From: Knoellia remsis
GTDB lineage: Bacteria > Actinomycetota > Actinomycetes > Actinomycetales > Dermatophilaceae
DNA length: 64,000 nucleotides
Assembly: GCF_003002895.1 (NCBI RefSeq)
Contig: NZ_PVTI01000023.1
Span: 1-64,000 of the forward strand
Direction of reading: 5' to 3'
Below are positions 16,997 through 26,174 of this stretch, piece by piece (the first letter of the stretch is position 1; the number at the start of each line of letters is the position of its first letter). Made by a program: the position numbers and the translations under genes. A model generated the notes under the pieces. That model saw only the letters and a list, made by a program, of their open reading frames with translations, was not told where the DNA came from and made no database searches.

Positions 16997-19957
16997 CTAG
17001 TCGAGGCGGTCGGCCGCCACCACGCCGCGCAGGACGCCGTCCATCGCCTTGCGGGCGGTGCGGCGCAGCTCAGTGTCCGGTGCGGCGTCGGCGATCTGGC
17101 CGAGGAGGTCGACGATCTGCTTGCAGCGGCGCACGAAATCACCCGCCGCCATGTCGGTTCCGCGCAGGACCGTGTCGAGCCGCTCCCCCGAAGCCCACCG
17201 ATGCACCATCCACGCCATCCCACCATCCGGAGCGTCGGTCGTCTCGAGACCGTGCTCGGACTCGAGGTCGTCCAGCTCGCTCCAGATCCGCTGCATGGCC
17301 GTGATCGCCTCCGAGACCTCCTCGGTCGGCATTCGCGGCGACGGGTCCGCCTGCTCACCGCGCGGTTCGTACACGAGCGTCGACACGCATGCCACCAGCG
17401 ACGGCCCGTCGAGCCGCTTCCACACGTCCCGGCGCAGGCACTCGGCCGCGAGCAGGTCCCGCTCGGTGTAGAGCCGCCGCAGTCGCTCCCCGCGCTCGGT
17501 CACCTCACCGCCGTCGAGGTACCCCAACCCCTCGAGGACGACACAGATCCGGTCGAAGGTCCGCGCCACCGAGTTCGTGCGTCCCTCGACCCGACGCTGC
17601 AGTGCCGACGTCTCGCGGCGCAACCGGTGCCACCGTTCGGCCCACCGCGCGTGGTCCTCGCGCTCCGGACAGGAGTGACACGGATGGGCGCGTAGCTCCT
17701 CACGCAGGTGCTGGATGCGGTCGTGCTCGCGGCCCGAACTCTCGGCCTCCACCGACGCAACCTCCCTGCCAGACTCGTCGGCTTCCGAGGACGCACCCTC
17801 ACGCGGCCGCTTCGGCGGCGGGTCGTGCGGCACGTTGATCCGCAGTGTCGTCGCGAGGTCGCGGCGGGCCTTGGGCGACTTGGCGTTGAAGTGCTTCGGG
17901 ACGGTGATCGTCGTCGCGGCCGTCACGGGCTCGGGGACATCGGTCAGGGTGAGGCGCCGGAACTGACGGTCCTCGGTCACGACGCCGGGACCGCTCGGCG
18001 CGCCCTTGCCCGGGCGACCCGTCTTGGCCGTCTGCACGACGACCGCCCAGCCTGCGCGACGACCGGCGGGAACCTTGATGACGTCGCCGATTCGCAGCGC
18101 TTCCAGGCTCAGGGCCGCCTCGGCACGCCGGCTCGCGGACCGCTTCTTGGCCCCCTCCTTCTCGGCGTCGGCGATCGCGCGCCGCAACGCGGCATACTCC
18201 CGGAAGTCGCCGCGGTCACAGTGCATCGCCTCGGCATACCCCTCGAGGGCTTCCTCGTTGCGCCGCACCTTCGTCGCGAGACCGACGACCGCGCGGTCGG
18301 CCTGGAACTGCGCGAACGACGTCTCGAGGATCTCGCGAGCCACCTGCCGCCCCACCTGCGCGACGAGGTTCACCGCCATGTTGTAGGTCGGCCGGAAGCT
18401 CGACCGCAGCGGATACGTGCGGGTCGACGCCAGCCCGCCGACAGCGAGCGGATCGAGTCCGCGCGACCACTGGACGACTGCGTGCCCTTCGATGTCGATG
18501 CCGCGGCGACCGGCACGACCGGTGAGCTGGGTGTACTCCGCCGGTGTGATGTCGGCGTGGGTCTCGCCGTTGAACTTCACGAGCTTCTCGAGGACGACGG
18601 TGCGCGCCGGCATGTTGATGCCGAGTGCAAGGGTCTCGGTCGCGAAGACCGCCCGGATCCGCCCGGCCGTGAACAGCTCCTCGACGAGCTCACGGAAGAG
18701 CGGCAGCATCCCCGCGTGGTGCGCCGCGAACCCGCGCGACAGCCCTTCGACGAAGTCGTAGTACCCGAGCACGCCGAGGTCCTCGTCGGCGAGTGAGCCC
18801 ATCCGTTCCTCGACGAACCGCCGGATCGCCTCGCCCTCACGGGCCGGGATGAGCCGCGTGTCGGCGGCGAGCAGCTGCCCGACGGCGGCCTCGCAGCCCA
18901 TCCGGCTGAAGATGAACGTGATCGCCGGAAGCAGCCCCTCGCGGTCGAGCAGCCCGATGACCTCCGCACGCGTCGCTCCCCCACCGGGCCGGCCGCCACG
19001 CGCGAACCCACCTTCGCGTCCACGGCCGACCGCGTCCTGACCGTATGCCGGCCCGCGCGCGTGCGTTGCTCCGCTCCCCCTGCCGCGGTGGTCGCGTTCG
19101 CGGTCACGTCCGCCGGCACCGCGCCGTCCGTCGCGGCCTCCGCGGCCGCCACGACCACGACGGTCATCACGATGTCCGCGACGGTCGAAGTCGCGGGTGC
19201 TGCCGCGCACCCAGCCGTCGTCGCCGCGGCGGTGCTCGGCGCTCTGGATCGCCTGCAGCAGCTCAGGATTGACTCGCGGGGTCGCCCCGTCCTCGCGCGG
19301 CTCGGCCGTCTCGTCGACGAAGAGGTCGAACATCGAGCGCCCGACGAGCATGTGCTGCCACAACGGAACCGGCCGGTGCTCGGAGACGACGATGGCGGTG
19401 TCGCCACGCACCTCCCCGAGCCACTCGCCGAACTCCTCGGCGTTGCTCACCGTCGCGGACAGCGAGACGACCTGCACGGACTCGGGGAGGTGGATGATGA
19501 CCTCCTCCCACACCGCCCCGCGGAAGCGGTCGGCGAGGTAGTGCACCTCGTCCATGACGACGAAGCCGAGCCCCTCGAGAGTGGACGACCCGGCATACAC
19601 CATGTTGCGCAGCACCTCGGTCGTCATGACGACGACCGGCGCCTCGCCGTTGATGGAGGAATCACCGGTGAGCAGGCCGACCTTGTCGGGGCCGTGCACG
19701 CGCACGAGGTCGTGGTACTTCTGGTTCGACAGCGCCTTGATCGGCGTCGTGTAGAACGCCTTGCGCCCGGTCTGCAGGGCGAGCCAGACGGCGAACTCGC
19801 CGACGATCGTCTTTCCCGCACCCGTGGGAGCGGCGACGAGGACACCCTGGCCCGCCTCGACCGCACGGCAGCCCTCGACCTGGAACTCGTCGAGGGGGAA
19901 GTCGAGCGTGGCCTCGAAGGCCGCGAGGTGCGAGGTCGACTCCGTGGGCCCGCTCAT
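16997..19957 (-). CDS. helY: HelY/Ski2-like DEVH-box RNA helicase
   Basis: 986 residues. Helicase motifs in order: APTGAGKT (Walker A, about residue 43), TTPIKALSNQK, DEVH in VVMDEVHYLAD, LSATVSN, and Q-L-T-G-R-A-G-R-R-G (motif VI). The C-terminal part matches the DSHCT/HelY domain (WASGERLDTVLRGTDMAAGDFVRRCKQIVDLL). A basic Arg/Gly/Asp insert rich in RGG-like words lies between motif III and the second RecA domain and may bind RNA. The gene classically follows the paf/tat genes in actinobacteria; here it has its own leaderless promoter. Confidence 0.9.
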   Translation of the reverse strand: MSGPTESTSHLAAFEATLDFPLDEFQVEGCRAVEAGQGVLVAAPTGAGKTIVGEFAVWLALQTGRKAFYTTPIKALSNQKYHDLVRVHGPDKVGLLTGDSSINGEAPVVVMTTEVLRNMVYAGSSTLEGLGFVVMDEVHYLADRFRGAVWEEVIIHLPESVQVVSLSATVSNAEEFGEWLGEVRGDTAIVVSEHRPVPLWQHMLVGRSMFDLFVDETAEPREDGATPRVNPELLQAIQSAEHRRGDDGWVRGSTRDFDRRGHRDDRRGRGGRGGRDGRRGAGGRDRERDHRGRGSGATHARGPAYGQDAVGRGREGGFARGGRPGGGATRAEVIGLLDREGLLPAITFIFSRMGCEAAVGQLLAADTRLIPAREGEAIRRFVEERMGSLADEDLGVLGYYDFVEGLSRGFAAHHAGMLPLFRELVEELFTAGRIRAVFATETLALGINMPARTVVLEKLVKFNGETHADITPAEYTQLTGRAGRRGIDIEGHAVVQWSRGLDPLAVGGLASTRTYPLRSSFRPTYNMAVNLVAQVGRQVAREILETSFAQFQADRAVVGLATKVRRNEEALEGYAEAMHCDRGDFREYAALRRAIADAEKEGAKKRSASRRAEAALSLEALRIGDVIKVPAGRRAGWAVVVQTAKTGRPGKGAPSGPGVVTEDRQFRRLTLTDVPEPVTAATTITVPKHFNAKSPKARRDLATTLRINVPHDPPPKRPREGASSEADESGREVASVEAESSGREHDRIQHLREELRAHPCHSCPEREDHARWAERWHRLRRETSALQRRVEGRTNSVARTFDRICVVLEGLGYLDGGEVTERGERLRRLYTERDLLAAECLRRDVWKRLDGPSLVACVSTLVYEPRGEQADPSPRMPTEEVSEAITAMQRIWSELDDLESEHGLETTDAPDGGMAWMVHRWASGERLDTVLRGTDMAAGDFVRRCKQIVDLLGQIADAAPDTELRRTARKAMDGVLRGVVAADRLD

Positions 19958-19969
19958 GCGTTCAGGCTA
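19958..19969 (-). promoter_or_regulatory. Leaderless promoter -10 of the helicase gene
   Basis: TAGCCT, six-base gap, ATG 19957. Confidence 0.6.
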
Positions 19970-19998
19970 CGTGAGCGCCCAGCCCGCGGCGTGAGGAC

Positions 19999-20898
19999 TC
20001 ACCCCAGGATGGTGACCGCACCGGGCACGACCTCGCAGGTCAGCGGCAGCGGCTGGAACCGTTCACCGTCGGCGTAGGCGACGATGCCGTTCGCCTCGAG
20101 CCGCACCCGACGTCCGCGCAGGATCTCGACCGCCGGGTGGTCCACGTGTCGCCCCGAGAAGACGCGCGGGAAGACCCGCAGCAGCGTCGGAATCGAGACC
20201 TCGTGCAGCACGAGGACGTCGAGCAACCCGTCGTCGAACGCGGCTCCCGGCACGATCTTCATGCCACCGCCGTATGCCGGCCCGTTGGCGACCGCGACGA
20301 GCATCGCCTTGGTCTCGTAGCGGCTTCCGTCGACCTCGACGACGTACGGGATGGGCCGGAAGACGCCGAGCTCGCGGGCGATGGCGAGGTTGTAGCGCAT
20401 CTGGCCCTTGGGCCAGCTCCACCCGTTGGCGCGCTCGTTGACGACGGCGTCGAACCCGGCGGCGAGCACGCCGGCGAACCACCGCTCGTCGCCATGCGGG
20501 TCGACGACGCGGGCCGCGTCGATCCGGCGACGCGCACCGTGGGTGATGCGCTCGACCGCCTTCGCCGCGTCGCGGACGGGCAGCCCCAGCTCGCGCGCGG
20601 TGTCATTGCCGGTGCCTGCCGCGATGACGCCCAACGGGACGTCGGTGCCGACGACGAGGTTGACCCCGAGGTGGACCATCCCGTCGCCGCCCGCGACAAC
20701 GATGCAGTCGACCGCGTCGTCGCGGATCGCCGCCCTGCCGCGTTCGAGGGCGTGTGCGCCGTCCATGGCCGAGAGGTCGACGACCTCGTGACCGTCCGCG
20801 GCGAGGAGAGCCGCGGCCTCTCGACCGATGCGCGCTCCCGTGTTCTTGCCCGCAGTCGGGTTGACCACCAGCCCGACCCGGGGCCGGGCCGCGGTCAC
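19999..20898 (-). CDS. Diacylglycerol/lipid kinase family protein
   Basis: 299 residues. The catalytic DAGK domain shows VGLVVNPTAGKNTG, the nucleotide loop VVAGGDGMVHLGVN and GVIAAGTGNDTARELG. The C-terminal part has GGGMKIVPGAAFDDGLLDVLVL. It phosphorylates diacylglycerol or a related lipid at the inner membrane. The GTG start overlaps the tatC stop by four bases (GTGA), so it is translated with the Tat genes. Sphingosine-kinase-like or YegS-type activity is the alternative. Confidence 0.88.
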   Translation of the reverse strand: MTAARPRVGLVVNPTAGKNTGARIGREAAALLAADGHEVVDLSAMDGAHALERGRAAIRDDAVDCIVVAGGDGMVHLGVNLVVGTDVPLGVIAAGTGNDTARELGLPVRDAAKAVERITHGARRRIDAARVVDPHGDERWFAGVLAAGFDAVVNERANGWSWPKGQMRYNLAIARELGVFRPIPYVVEVDGSRYETKAMLVAVANGPAYGGGMKIVPGAAFDDGLLDVLVLHEVSIPTLLRVFPRVFSGRHVDHPAVEILRGRRVRLEANGIVAYADGERFQPLPLTCEVVPGAVTILG

Positions 20899-21734
20899 AG
20901 CTCGGAGGCCTCGTCGTCCGCGACGTCGAGCCAGTCCGGCCGCGCCTTCTCGCGACGCCTGTCGATGAGGCGCGCCACGGCATACGCGACGAAGTAGAGG
21001 AGGATGAGCGGGATGGCGAGGAGGAACATCGTCATCGGGTCGGCCGTGGGGGTCGCGACCGCGGCGAAGACGAAGATCGCGACGACGGCGACACGCCAGC
21101 CCGCGAGCATCCGCGAGGCCGACAGGATCCCCACCGCGTTGAACGCGACGAGGAAGACCGGGAAGAGGAACCCGGCGCCGAAGACGAGGATAAAACGGGT
21201 GACGAAGGAGAAGTACGTCGACACCTGCTGGATGTTGGACGTGCCCTCCGGCGAGAACCCGTAGAGCAGCTGGAGCGACTGCGGCAGGACGACGTAGCCG
21301 AGCAGGCAACCGCCGAGGAAGAGCGGCACCGTCGCGGCGATGAAGGCCAGCGAGACCCGCTTCTCCTTCTTCGTCAGGCCCGGGACGATGAACGCCCACG
21401 CCTGGTACAGCCAGACCGGGCTCGCGGCCAGGACCCCGATGAAGACCGACAGGGTGATGAGGTTCGAGAACGCTGCCGTCGCCTCGGCGAAGTTGAGGCT
21501 GATGTCGCTCTGCGGGTTGGCTCGCTTGTAGTCGTTGAACGGCTCCGCGAGGAAGTCGAAGATCGCACCGTAGTTCAGGGCCGCGACGACCGCGCCCACG
21601 ACGACCGCGGCGGCGGCCACGAAGACGCGCCGCCGGAACTCGCGCAGGTGGTCGCCGAGGGACATCCGCCCTTCGGGGTCGCGGGGACGGCGTCGGGGCA
21701 GGCGTCGTCGCACCCCACCTGCGGCTTCGGTCAT
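20895..21734 (-). CDS. tatC: Sec-independent protein translocase TatC
   Basis: 279 residues. The start of the conserved domain, MSLGDHLREFRRRVFVAAAAVVVG, is preceded by 23 Arg-rich residues. Six hydrophobic segments follow, with the conserved PVWLYQAWAFIVPGLTKKEKR loop and PLxLFVFAA-like end. TatC binds twin-arginine signal peptides in the membrane. It follows tatA by 24 bases in pafB-pafC-tatA-tatC-dagK. Confidence 0.95.
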   Translation of the reverse strand: MTEAAGGVRRRLPRRRPRDPEGRMSLGDHLREFRRRVFVAAAAVVVGAVVAALNYGAIFDFLAEPFNDYKRANPQSDISLNFAEATAAFSNLITLSVFIGVLAASPVWLYQAWAFIVPGLTKKEKRVSLAFIAATVPLFLGGCLLGYVVLPQSLQLLYGFSPEGTSNIQQVSTYFSFVTRFILVFGAGFLFPVFLVAFNAVGILSASRMLAGWRVAVVAIFVFAAVATPTADPMTMFLLAIPLILLYFVAYAVARLIDRRREKARPDWLDVADDEASEL

Positions 21735-21758
21735 CTGTGTGGCTGTCGGGGCGTGGGA

Positions 21759-22067
21759 TCAGGAGGAGATGGGGCCGGACTGGTTGTCCGTCCGCGGGGC
21801 GTCCTCGTGGATGGGCGACGTGGAACGCGGTGCCGTCGGGTCGGTCTGCGTGCGGACCGTCTCGCCGGGAAGGGTGGACGTCGACGCGGTCGTGGTCGTG
21901 CTCCCCGCGTCCTTCTTGCCGTCGGTCTTCATCTCGTCGACCTCGGACTTGAACACGCGGGCCGACCGTCCGAGGCTGCGGGCCGCGTCAGGCAGCCGCT
22001 TCCAGCCGAAGATGACGATGAGCAGGACGGCGATGATGATGATCTCGGGAGCGCCGATGTTGCGCAT
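21759..22067 (-). CDS. tatA: Sec-independent translocase pore subunit TatA
   Basis: 102 residues. A single N-terminal membrane helix ([21 protein letters not shown]) with the FG hinge is followed by an amphipathic helix ([20 protein letters not shown]) and a Ser/Thr-rich tail. It multimerises with TatC to export folded proteins. GAGAGAAGG precedes the ATG. It sits 35 bases after pafC. Confidence 0.94.
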   Translation of the reverse strand: MRNIGAPEIIIIAVLLIVIFGWKRLPDAARSLGRSARVFKSEVDEMKTDGKKDAGSTTTTASTSTLPGETVRTQTDPTAPRSTSPIHEDAPRTDNQSGPISS

Positions 22068-22102
22068 GATGAGGTGCCTTCTCTCGGATGAGCGGTCGGT
22101 TG

Positions 22103-23155
22103 TCAGTCTACGTCGTGGTCGGTGGGCGACAAGGCGGTCCTGGCGCGAGTGGCGATGCGCTCGGCCAGGTCGGGCGGGTCGAGCACGACGACGTGCCCGC
22201 CCATGCGGAGCACGAGCCGCTCGAGCCAGGCGGTGTCGGCGGTACGCACGGTGACGATCCTGGCCGGCGCAGCGTCCCCTGCCGTGACAGCGGCGGCACC
22301 TGCCGTGGGCGCAGCCTCCTCTGCCGTGGGCGCGGCATCACCCTCGGGGGCGACCACGTCCTCGATGCTCTCGACCGGGTAGTAGTCGGCCACCCAGAAC
22401 GCCCCCGGCAGCAGCCGCAGGGTCACGGCCAGGTCGTCCTCGCCCGGGCTGAACACCGACTCGCCGATGTCGCGCGGCGACACGTCGGCCGGAGGGGTCC
22501 CGTCCTCGTCGAGGGCCTCGAGCGCCTCGACCCGGTCGAGCCGGAACATCCGCACGCCCTGCGCGCGGTGACACCACCCCTCGAGGTACCAGTGGCCGTC
22601 GGCACCGACGACCCGCATCGGGTCGACGTCGCGCTCGGTTGCCTCGTCGCGCCCCGGCACGTGGTAGGTCAGGTGGACGCGGCGGTGGCGCGTCACGGCG
22701 TCGCGGGCCCGCTCGAGCAGCTCACCGGCCACTCCCCCGTCGGCGAGGTCGACCGACACCCGGGCGGCGGGCTCGGCCGAGGCACCCGCCGCTGCCTCGA
22801 GCTTGGCCAGCGCCCGCTCGATGGCGTCGCGTTCGGTGAGGCCGGGCACGTCGAGGAGCGTGCGCAGTCCGACGATGAGGGTCACGGCCTCGTCGACGCC
22901 GAGCCGGAGCGGGCGGGCGATCGTGTCGGCGTTGCCGACGAAGACCCGGCCCTCCTCCCAGTCGGCCTCGATGAGCTCGTCGGGCATCTGCCCGTAGCCG
23001 CAGAGGAAGAGGAGCTGGAGGTCCTGCTCAAGCTGCTCGACGCTGACGCCGAGACCCTCGGCCGCCTCGTCGAGGGCGATGCCCTGGCGGTTGACGAGCC
23101 ACGGCACCATCGTGAGGAGCCGGGCGACGCGCGTCGTCGCGGTCTCGCTGGCCAT
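22103..23155 (-). CDS. pafC: WYL-domain transcriptional activator subunit PafC
   Basis: 350 residues. The N-terminal winged helix ([43 protein letters not shown]) is followed by the WYL domain ([32 protein letters not shown]). PafBC is the heterodimeric activator of the LexA-independent DNA-damage response in mycobacteria. A low-complexity Ala/Pro/Thr insert ([19 protein letters not shown]) from a short DNA repeat interrupts the C-terminal part. The ATG shares one base with the pafB TGA (TGATG), so they are coupled. Confidence 0.92.
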   Translation of the reverse strand: MASETATTRVARLLTMVPWLVNRQGIALDEAAEGLGVSVEQLEQDLQLLFLCGYGQMPDELIEADWEEGRVFVGNADTIARPLRLGVDEAVTLIVGLRTLLDVPGLTERDAIERALAKLEAAAGASAEPAARVSVDLADGGVAGELLERARDAVTRHRRVHLTYHVPGRDEATERDVDPMRVVGADGHWYLEGWCHRAQGVRMFRLDRVEALEALDEDGTPPADVSPRDIGESVFSPGEDDLAVTLRLLPGAFWVADYYPVESIEDVVAPEGDAAPTAEEAAPTAGAAAVTAGDAAPARIVTVRTADTAWLERLVLRMGGHVVVLDPPDLAERIATRARTALSPTDHDVD

Positions 23156-24174
23156 CAGCCCGCGTCTCCCCTCGGCGAGTCGGCCCCACCGGAAGACGCG
23201 TGCGCCTCGAGAACCGCGCGCAGCAGCATACGGACGCGTTCGCCGAGCTCCTCCGGGCCGAGGACCTGCACGTCGTCGCCGTGCCCCGCGACCTCCTCGG
23301 CGAAGCCGTCGACGTCGCGGAAGTCCACGGTCACCTCGGTCCAGCCGCTGTCGGTCTCCTGGGTGGCGCTCGCGCGCCGGCGCAGGCTGTATGCCGCTCC
23401 CGGCCGGACGAGCAGCCGTGCCGGTCGCGCCTCGCCCGCTGGAGCGGAGCTCTCGACCATGACGCGTGGCTCGTGGTCGGCGGGCACCTCGAAGGACCCC
23501 GCCTTGCCAGTCCGCTTCACCGCGCCATCCACCCGCGAGAGGCGGAAGACACGCGGCGCCTCGCGGTCGAGGTCGTGCCCGGTGAGGTACCAGCGGCCGT
23601 GCCACTGCACGAGCGACCAGGGCTGGACCCGCCGCGTCGTCGACTCGCTGCTCTCGGGCCGGCGGTAGTCGAACGTCACCGGCGTGCGCGTGAGCACGGC
23701 GTCCTTCGTCGCCTCGAACGCCGGCTCGGTCGTGCGCAGCCTGGGTTCGATGCCGATGAGGGCGTCCTCGTCGCGCTCGACACCGGCCGCGCGCAGCTTG
23801 CGCAGGGCCTGCGCCGCGGGGCCGGCCATCGACGCCTGCGCCCAGCTGCGGCTCGCGAGGCCGAGGACGGCGAGCTCGTCGGGTGCGAAGTCGATGTCCG
23901 GCAGGGCGTAGTCGCGCTGGTGGATCCGGTAGCCCGGCTCGTCCTCGTGGAAGGCGTCGATCTCCTCGGTGACGAGCGGCACCCCGAGCGCACGCAGCTC
24001 GTCCTTGTCGCGCTCGAACATCCGATCGAAGGCGTCGATCGACGCGGTCTCGCCGTACTGCGGCACGAGCCCGCGGATCTGCGCCTTGGACAGCGGCCGC
24101 CGGGTGTAGAGCAGCACGAGGACGAGGTTGAGGAGGCGCTCGGTCTTCGCCGCCGTCCCCGTCGCTGCACTCAT
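23155..24174 (-). CDS. pafB: WYL-domain transcriptional activator subunit PafB
   Basis: 339 residues. The N-terminal winged helix (KTERLLNLVLVLLYTRRPLSKAQIRGLVPQYG) is followed by the WYL core (TRRVQPWSLVQWHGRWYLTGHDLDREAPRVFRLSRV). It works with PafC in the DNA-damage response. ATG 24174 is chosen: TAGCGT lies seven bases upstream, and the family begins about here. It is the first gene of pafB-pafC-tatA-tatC-dagK and is divergent from the DUF3866 gene with only five bases between the two -10 hexamers. Confidence 0.92.
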   Translation of the reverse strand: MSAATGTAAKTERLLNLVLVLLYTRRPLSKAQIRGLVPQYGETASIDAFDRMFERDKDELRALGVPLVTEEIDAFHEDEPGYRIHQRDYALPDIDFAPDELAVLGLASRSWAQASMAGPAAQALRKLRAAGVERDEDALIGIEPRLRTTEPAFEATKDAVLTRTPVTFDYRRPESSESTTRRVQPWSLVQWHGRWYLTGHDLDREAPRVFRLSRVDGAVKRTGKAGSFEVPADHEPRVMVESSAPAGEARPARLLVRPGAAYSLRRRASATQETDSGWTEVTVDFRDVDGFAEEVAGHGDDVQVLGPEELGERVRMLLRAVLEAHASSGGADSPRGDAG

Positions 24175-24187
24175 GCGCACGACGCTA
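24175..24187 (-). promoter_or_regulatory. Leaderless promoter -10 of pafB
   Basis: TAGCGT, seven-base gap, ATG 24174. A mycobacterial RecA-NDp-like site could not be identified. Confidence 0.6.
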
Positions 24188-24192
24188 CTCGA

Positions 24193-24205
24193 TAGCCTGC
24201 GTGAC
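24193..24205 (+). promoter_or_regulatory. Leaderless promoter -10 of the DUF3866 gene
   Basis: TAGCCT, seven-base gap, GTG 24206, immediately followed by ATG. Five bases from the divergent pafB hexamer. Confidence 0.55.
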
Positions 24206-25510
24206 GTGATGCAGTGGCGCGAGGGCGAGATCATCCGTGCGGTCCGGGAGTGGCCGGGGGCGGTCGAGTATGCCGTCCGCCTCCGTTCCGCTCCTCCCTC
24301 ACCGTCCGCTGACCCCACCTCCCCTCCCCGACTGATTGCGCAGGATTCGCAGGCGAGCGCCAGCGAGGATGCGAACCCTGCGCAATCAGACGCTGAAACC
24401 GGCCAAGCCAGGGAAGGCAGCGAGGTGCGCGCGCTGGCATACACCGCGATGGTGGGCCGTCCGGAGCTTGGCGACCGGGTCGTGCTCAACGCATCGGCGC
24501 TGCTCAAGGGTCTCGGCACCGGTGGGCTGGCGTTCGTCGTCGCGGTGCCGGACCGGTTGCCCGCCGACCCGCCGCCGAGCGAGGGGCACATCGTCAAGGC
24601 GCGCTACACGCCCCAGCAGCAGATGTTCCTCGCTGTCGACGAGCAGGACAGCCCGCACCACGCAACCCTGCGCGAGGCCGACTCCCTCGACGGCATGCCC
24701 GTCGTCGTCGCCGACCTGCACTCGGCACTGCCGGCGGTGGTGGCCGGGGTGCGTCTGGCGCGTCCCGACGCCCGGGTCGCCTATGTCATGACCGACGGCG
24801 GCGCGCTGCCGATCGCGTTCTCGCGCGCGGTGGCCGGCCTCAAGGACGCGGGGTGGCTCGCTGAAACGGTCACGGTGGGGCAGGCGTTCGGCGGTGACCA
24901 CGAAGCGGTGTCGCTGCACAGCGGGCTGCTCGCGGCGCGGCACGTCGTGGATGCTGACGTCGTCGTCGTCGCCCAGGGCCCGGGCAACGTCGGGACGGGG
25001 ACACCCTGGGGCTACTCCGGTGTCGCCGCAGCCGACGCGTTGCATGCCGTGCACGTCCTCGGCGGGACGGGCATCGCGTCCCTGCGCGTCTCGGGAGCCG
25101 ACCCCAGACCGCGGCACCGCGGGATCTCTCACCACAGCACGACGGCATACGGCAAGGCACTGCTCTCCCCCGCCCTGGTGCCGGTCCCCGCGCCGGGGCT
25201 GCAGGCCGCGCAGGCGCCGGAGCCCATGCACGAGCCGGAGCCCGCGCACGAGCCGGCCGGTGATCCGGTGACGGGTGTGGGGCGGAGAGGTGACGAGCTC
25301 TATGCGCTGGTGCGCGAGCAGGCGCGTGACTTGGCCGAGTCGTCACGAGCCGAGCTGGAGGTCGTCGAGGTCGGGACGGACGGGGTGCTCGACGCGCTGC
25401 GCGGCTCGCCGGTGGGGCTGTCGACGATGGGCCGCAGCCTCGACGAGGACCCGGCGCCGTTCGTCGCCGCTGCAGTGGCGGGCATCCTGGCCGCGGAGCG
25501 CGCTGACTGA
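24206..25510 (+). CDS. DUF3866 family protein with an in-frame palindromic insertion
   Basis: 434 residues starting M-M-Q-W-R-E-G-E-I. Conserved blocks: EIIRAVREWPGAVEYAV, LAYTAMVGRPELGDRVVLNASALLKGLGTGGLAFVVA, GTPWGYSGVAAADALHAVHVLGG and PRHRGISHHSTTAYGKALL. Function unknown; it is commonly near paf genes. Between YAVRLR and EVRALAYTA about 45 extra Ser/Ala/Pro-rich residues (SADPTSPPRLIAQDSQASAS...) come from the ACTGATTGC palindrome at 24331-24390 and a GTATGCCG copy. A second repeat (EPxPAHEPA) is near residue 335. Confidence 0.82.
   Translation: MMQWREGEIIRAVREWPGAVEYAVRLRSAPPSPSADPTSPPRLIAQDSQASASEDANPAQSDAETGQAREGSEVRALAYTAMVGRPELGDRVVLNASALLKGLGTGGLAFVVAVPDRLPADPPPSEGHIVKARYTPQQQMFLAVDEQDSPHHATLREADSLDGMPVVVADLHSALPAVVAGVRLARPDARVAYVMTDGGALPIAFSRAVAGLKDAGWLAETVTVGQAFGGDHEAVSLHSGLLAARHVVDADVVVVAQGPGNVGTGTPWGYSGVAAADALHAVHVLGGTGIASLRVSGADPRPRHRGISHHSTTAYGKALLSPALVPVPAPGLQAAQAPEPMHEPEPAHEPAGDPVTGVGRRGDELYALVREQARDLAESSRAELEVVEVGTDGVLDALRGSPVGLSTMGRSLDEDPAPFVAAAVAGILAAERAD
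24331..24390. repeat. ACTGATTGC palindrome inside the DUF3866 gene
   Basis: CTGATTGCGCAGGATTCGCA at 24332-24351 pairs with the complementary arm at about 24370-24389 (one mismatch). The 60-base element keeps the reading frame open. Same end motif as the intergenic elements at 9.2, 13.1 and 29.4 kb. Confidence 0.9.
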
Positions 25511-25512
25511 CA

Positions 25513-25588
25513 CGGGCGCGCCGAGCGAGGGACACGGGCGCGCTGAGGTACGTGGGCGCGCCGAGGTACGTGGGCGCGCCGAGCGAGG
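25513..25588. repeat. Short GC-rich tandem repeat (about 18 bp)
   Basis: CACGGGCGCGCCGAG-type words recur four times, the clearest being two adjacent GGTACGTGGGCGCGCCGA. In the convergent gap between DUF3866 and FKBP genes. Confidence 0.7.
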
Positions 25589-25594
25589 CAGAAG

Positions 25595-25632
25595 TTGCCG
25601 AGCCGACCACCCATCGGTGGCCGGCTCGGCAA
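25595..25632. terminator. 17-bp hairpin between convergent genes
   Basis: TTGCCGAGCCGACCACC (25595-25611) pairs with 25616-25632 with one mismatch over a four-base loop. It could end both the DUF3866 and the FKBP transcripts. No T run. Confidence 0.6.
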
Positions 25633-25697
25633 TCGGTGACTCGCTCGTGCGCTGACCGGCTCCGCGGCGGGCGCCCGAGGCTCGGTGACTCTGCGGG

Positions 25698-26084
25698 TCA
25701 GCTGACCTTGACGAGGTCGACGACGAAGATGAGGCTCTCGCCCGGCTTGATGACGGCACCCGCGCCGCGCTCACCGTAGGCGAGGTCGCTCGGGATGAGC
25801 AGGCGACGACGGCCGCCCTCCTTCATCCCGACGATGCCCTCGTCCCAGCCGCGGATGACTTGGCCGACGCCGAGGCGGAACTCGAGCGGGGCGCCGCGGT
25901 TCCATGACGCGTCGAACTCCTCCCCGGTGGAGTGGGCGACGCCGACGTAGTGGGCCTGGATCGTCGAGCCGACGGTGGCCTCGGCGCCGTCGCCGACGGT
26001 GATGTCCTCGATGACGAGCTCGGTGGGCGGCTCGTCGCCGGGAAAGTCGATCTCGGGGCGGGTCGTGTTGGGGTCGAACGGCAT
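25698..26084 (-). CDS. FKBP-type peptidyl-prolyl cis-trans isomerase (cytoplasmic)
   Basis: 128 residues of one FKBP domain: AHYVGVAHSTGEEFDASWNRGAPLEFRLGVGQVIRGWDEGIVGMKEGGRRRLLIPSDLAYGERGAG. Active-site aromatic and acidic residues (Tyr, Phe, Asp, Trp) are present. No signal peptide. A GGAAGGA ribosome site precedes the ATG. It follows a secreted FKBP lipoprotein gene on the same strand. Confidence 0.93.
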   Translation of the reverse strand: MPFDPNTTRPEIDFPGDEPPTELVIEDITVGDGAEATVGSTIQAHYVGVAHSTGEEFDASWNRGAPLEFRLGVGQVIRGWDEGIVGMKEGGRRRLLIPSDLAYGERGAGAVIKPGESLIFVVDLVKVS

Positions 26085-26174
26085 GGTGCTGGTCCTTCCG
26101 GGACGGGTGCGTGCCTGGTTCTGTTCGTGCTGCTGGTGCTGGTGCGGGGCGAGCGTGGTCGCGATGGCCCCGGC

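Noticed and set aside
20895-21399. Long frame fusing tatC antisense-frame sequence to the lipid kinase
   Set aside because: The kinase domain begins at the GTG overlapping the tatC stop; the upstream residues are a frame-shifted reading of tatC.
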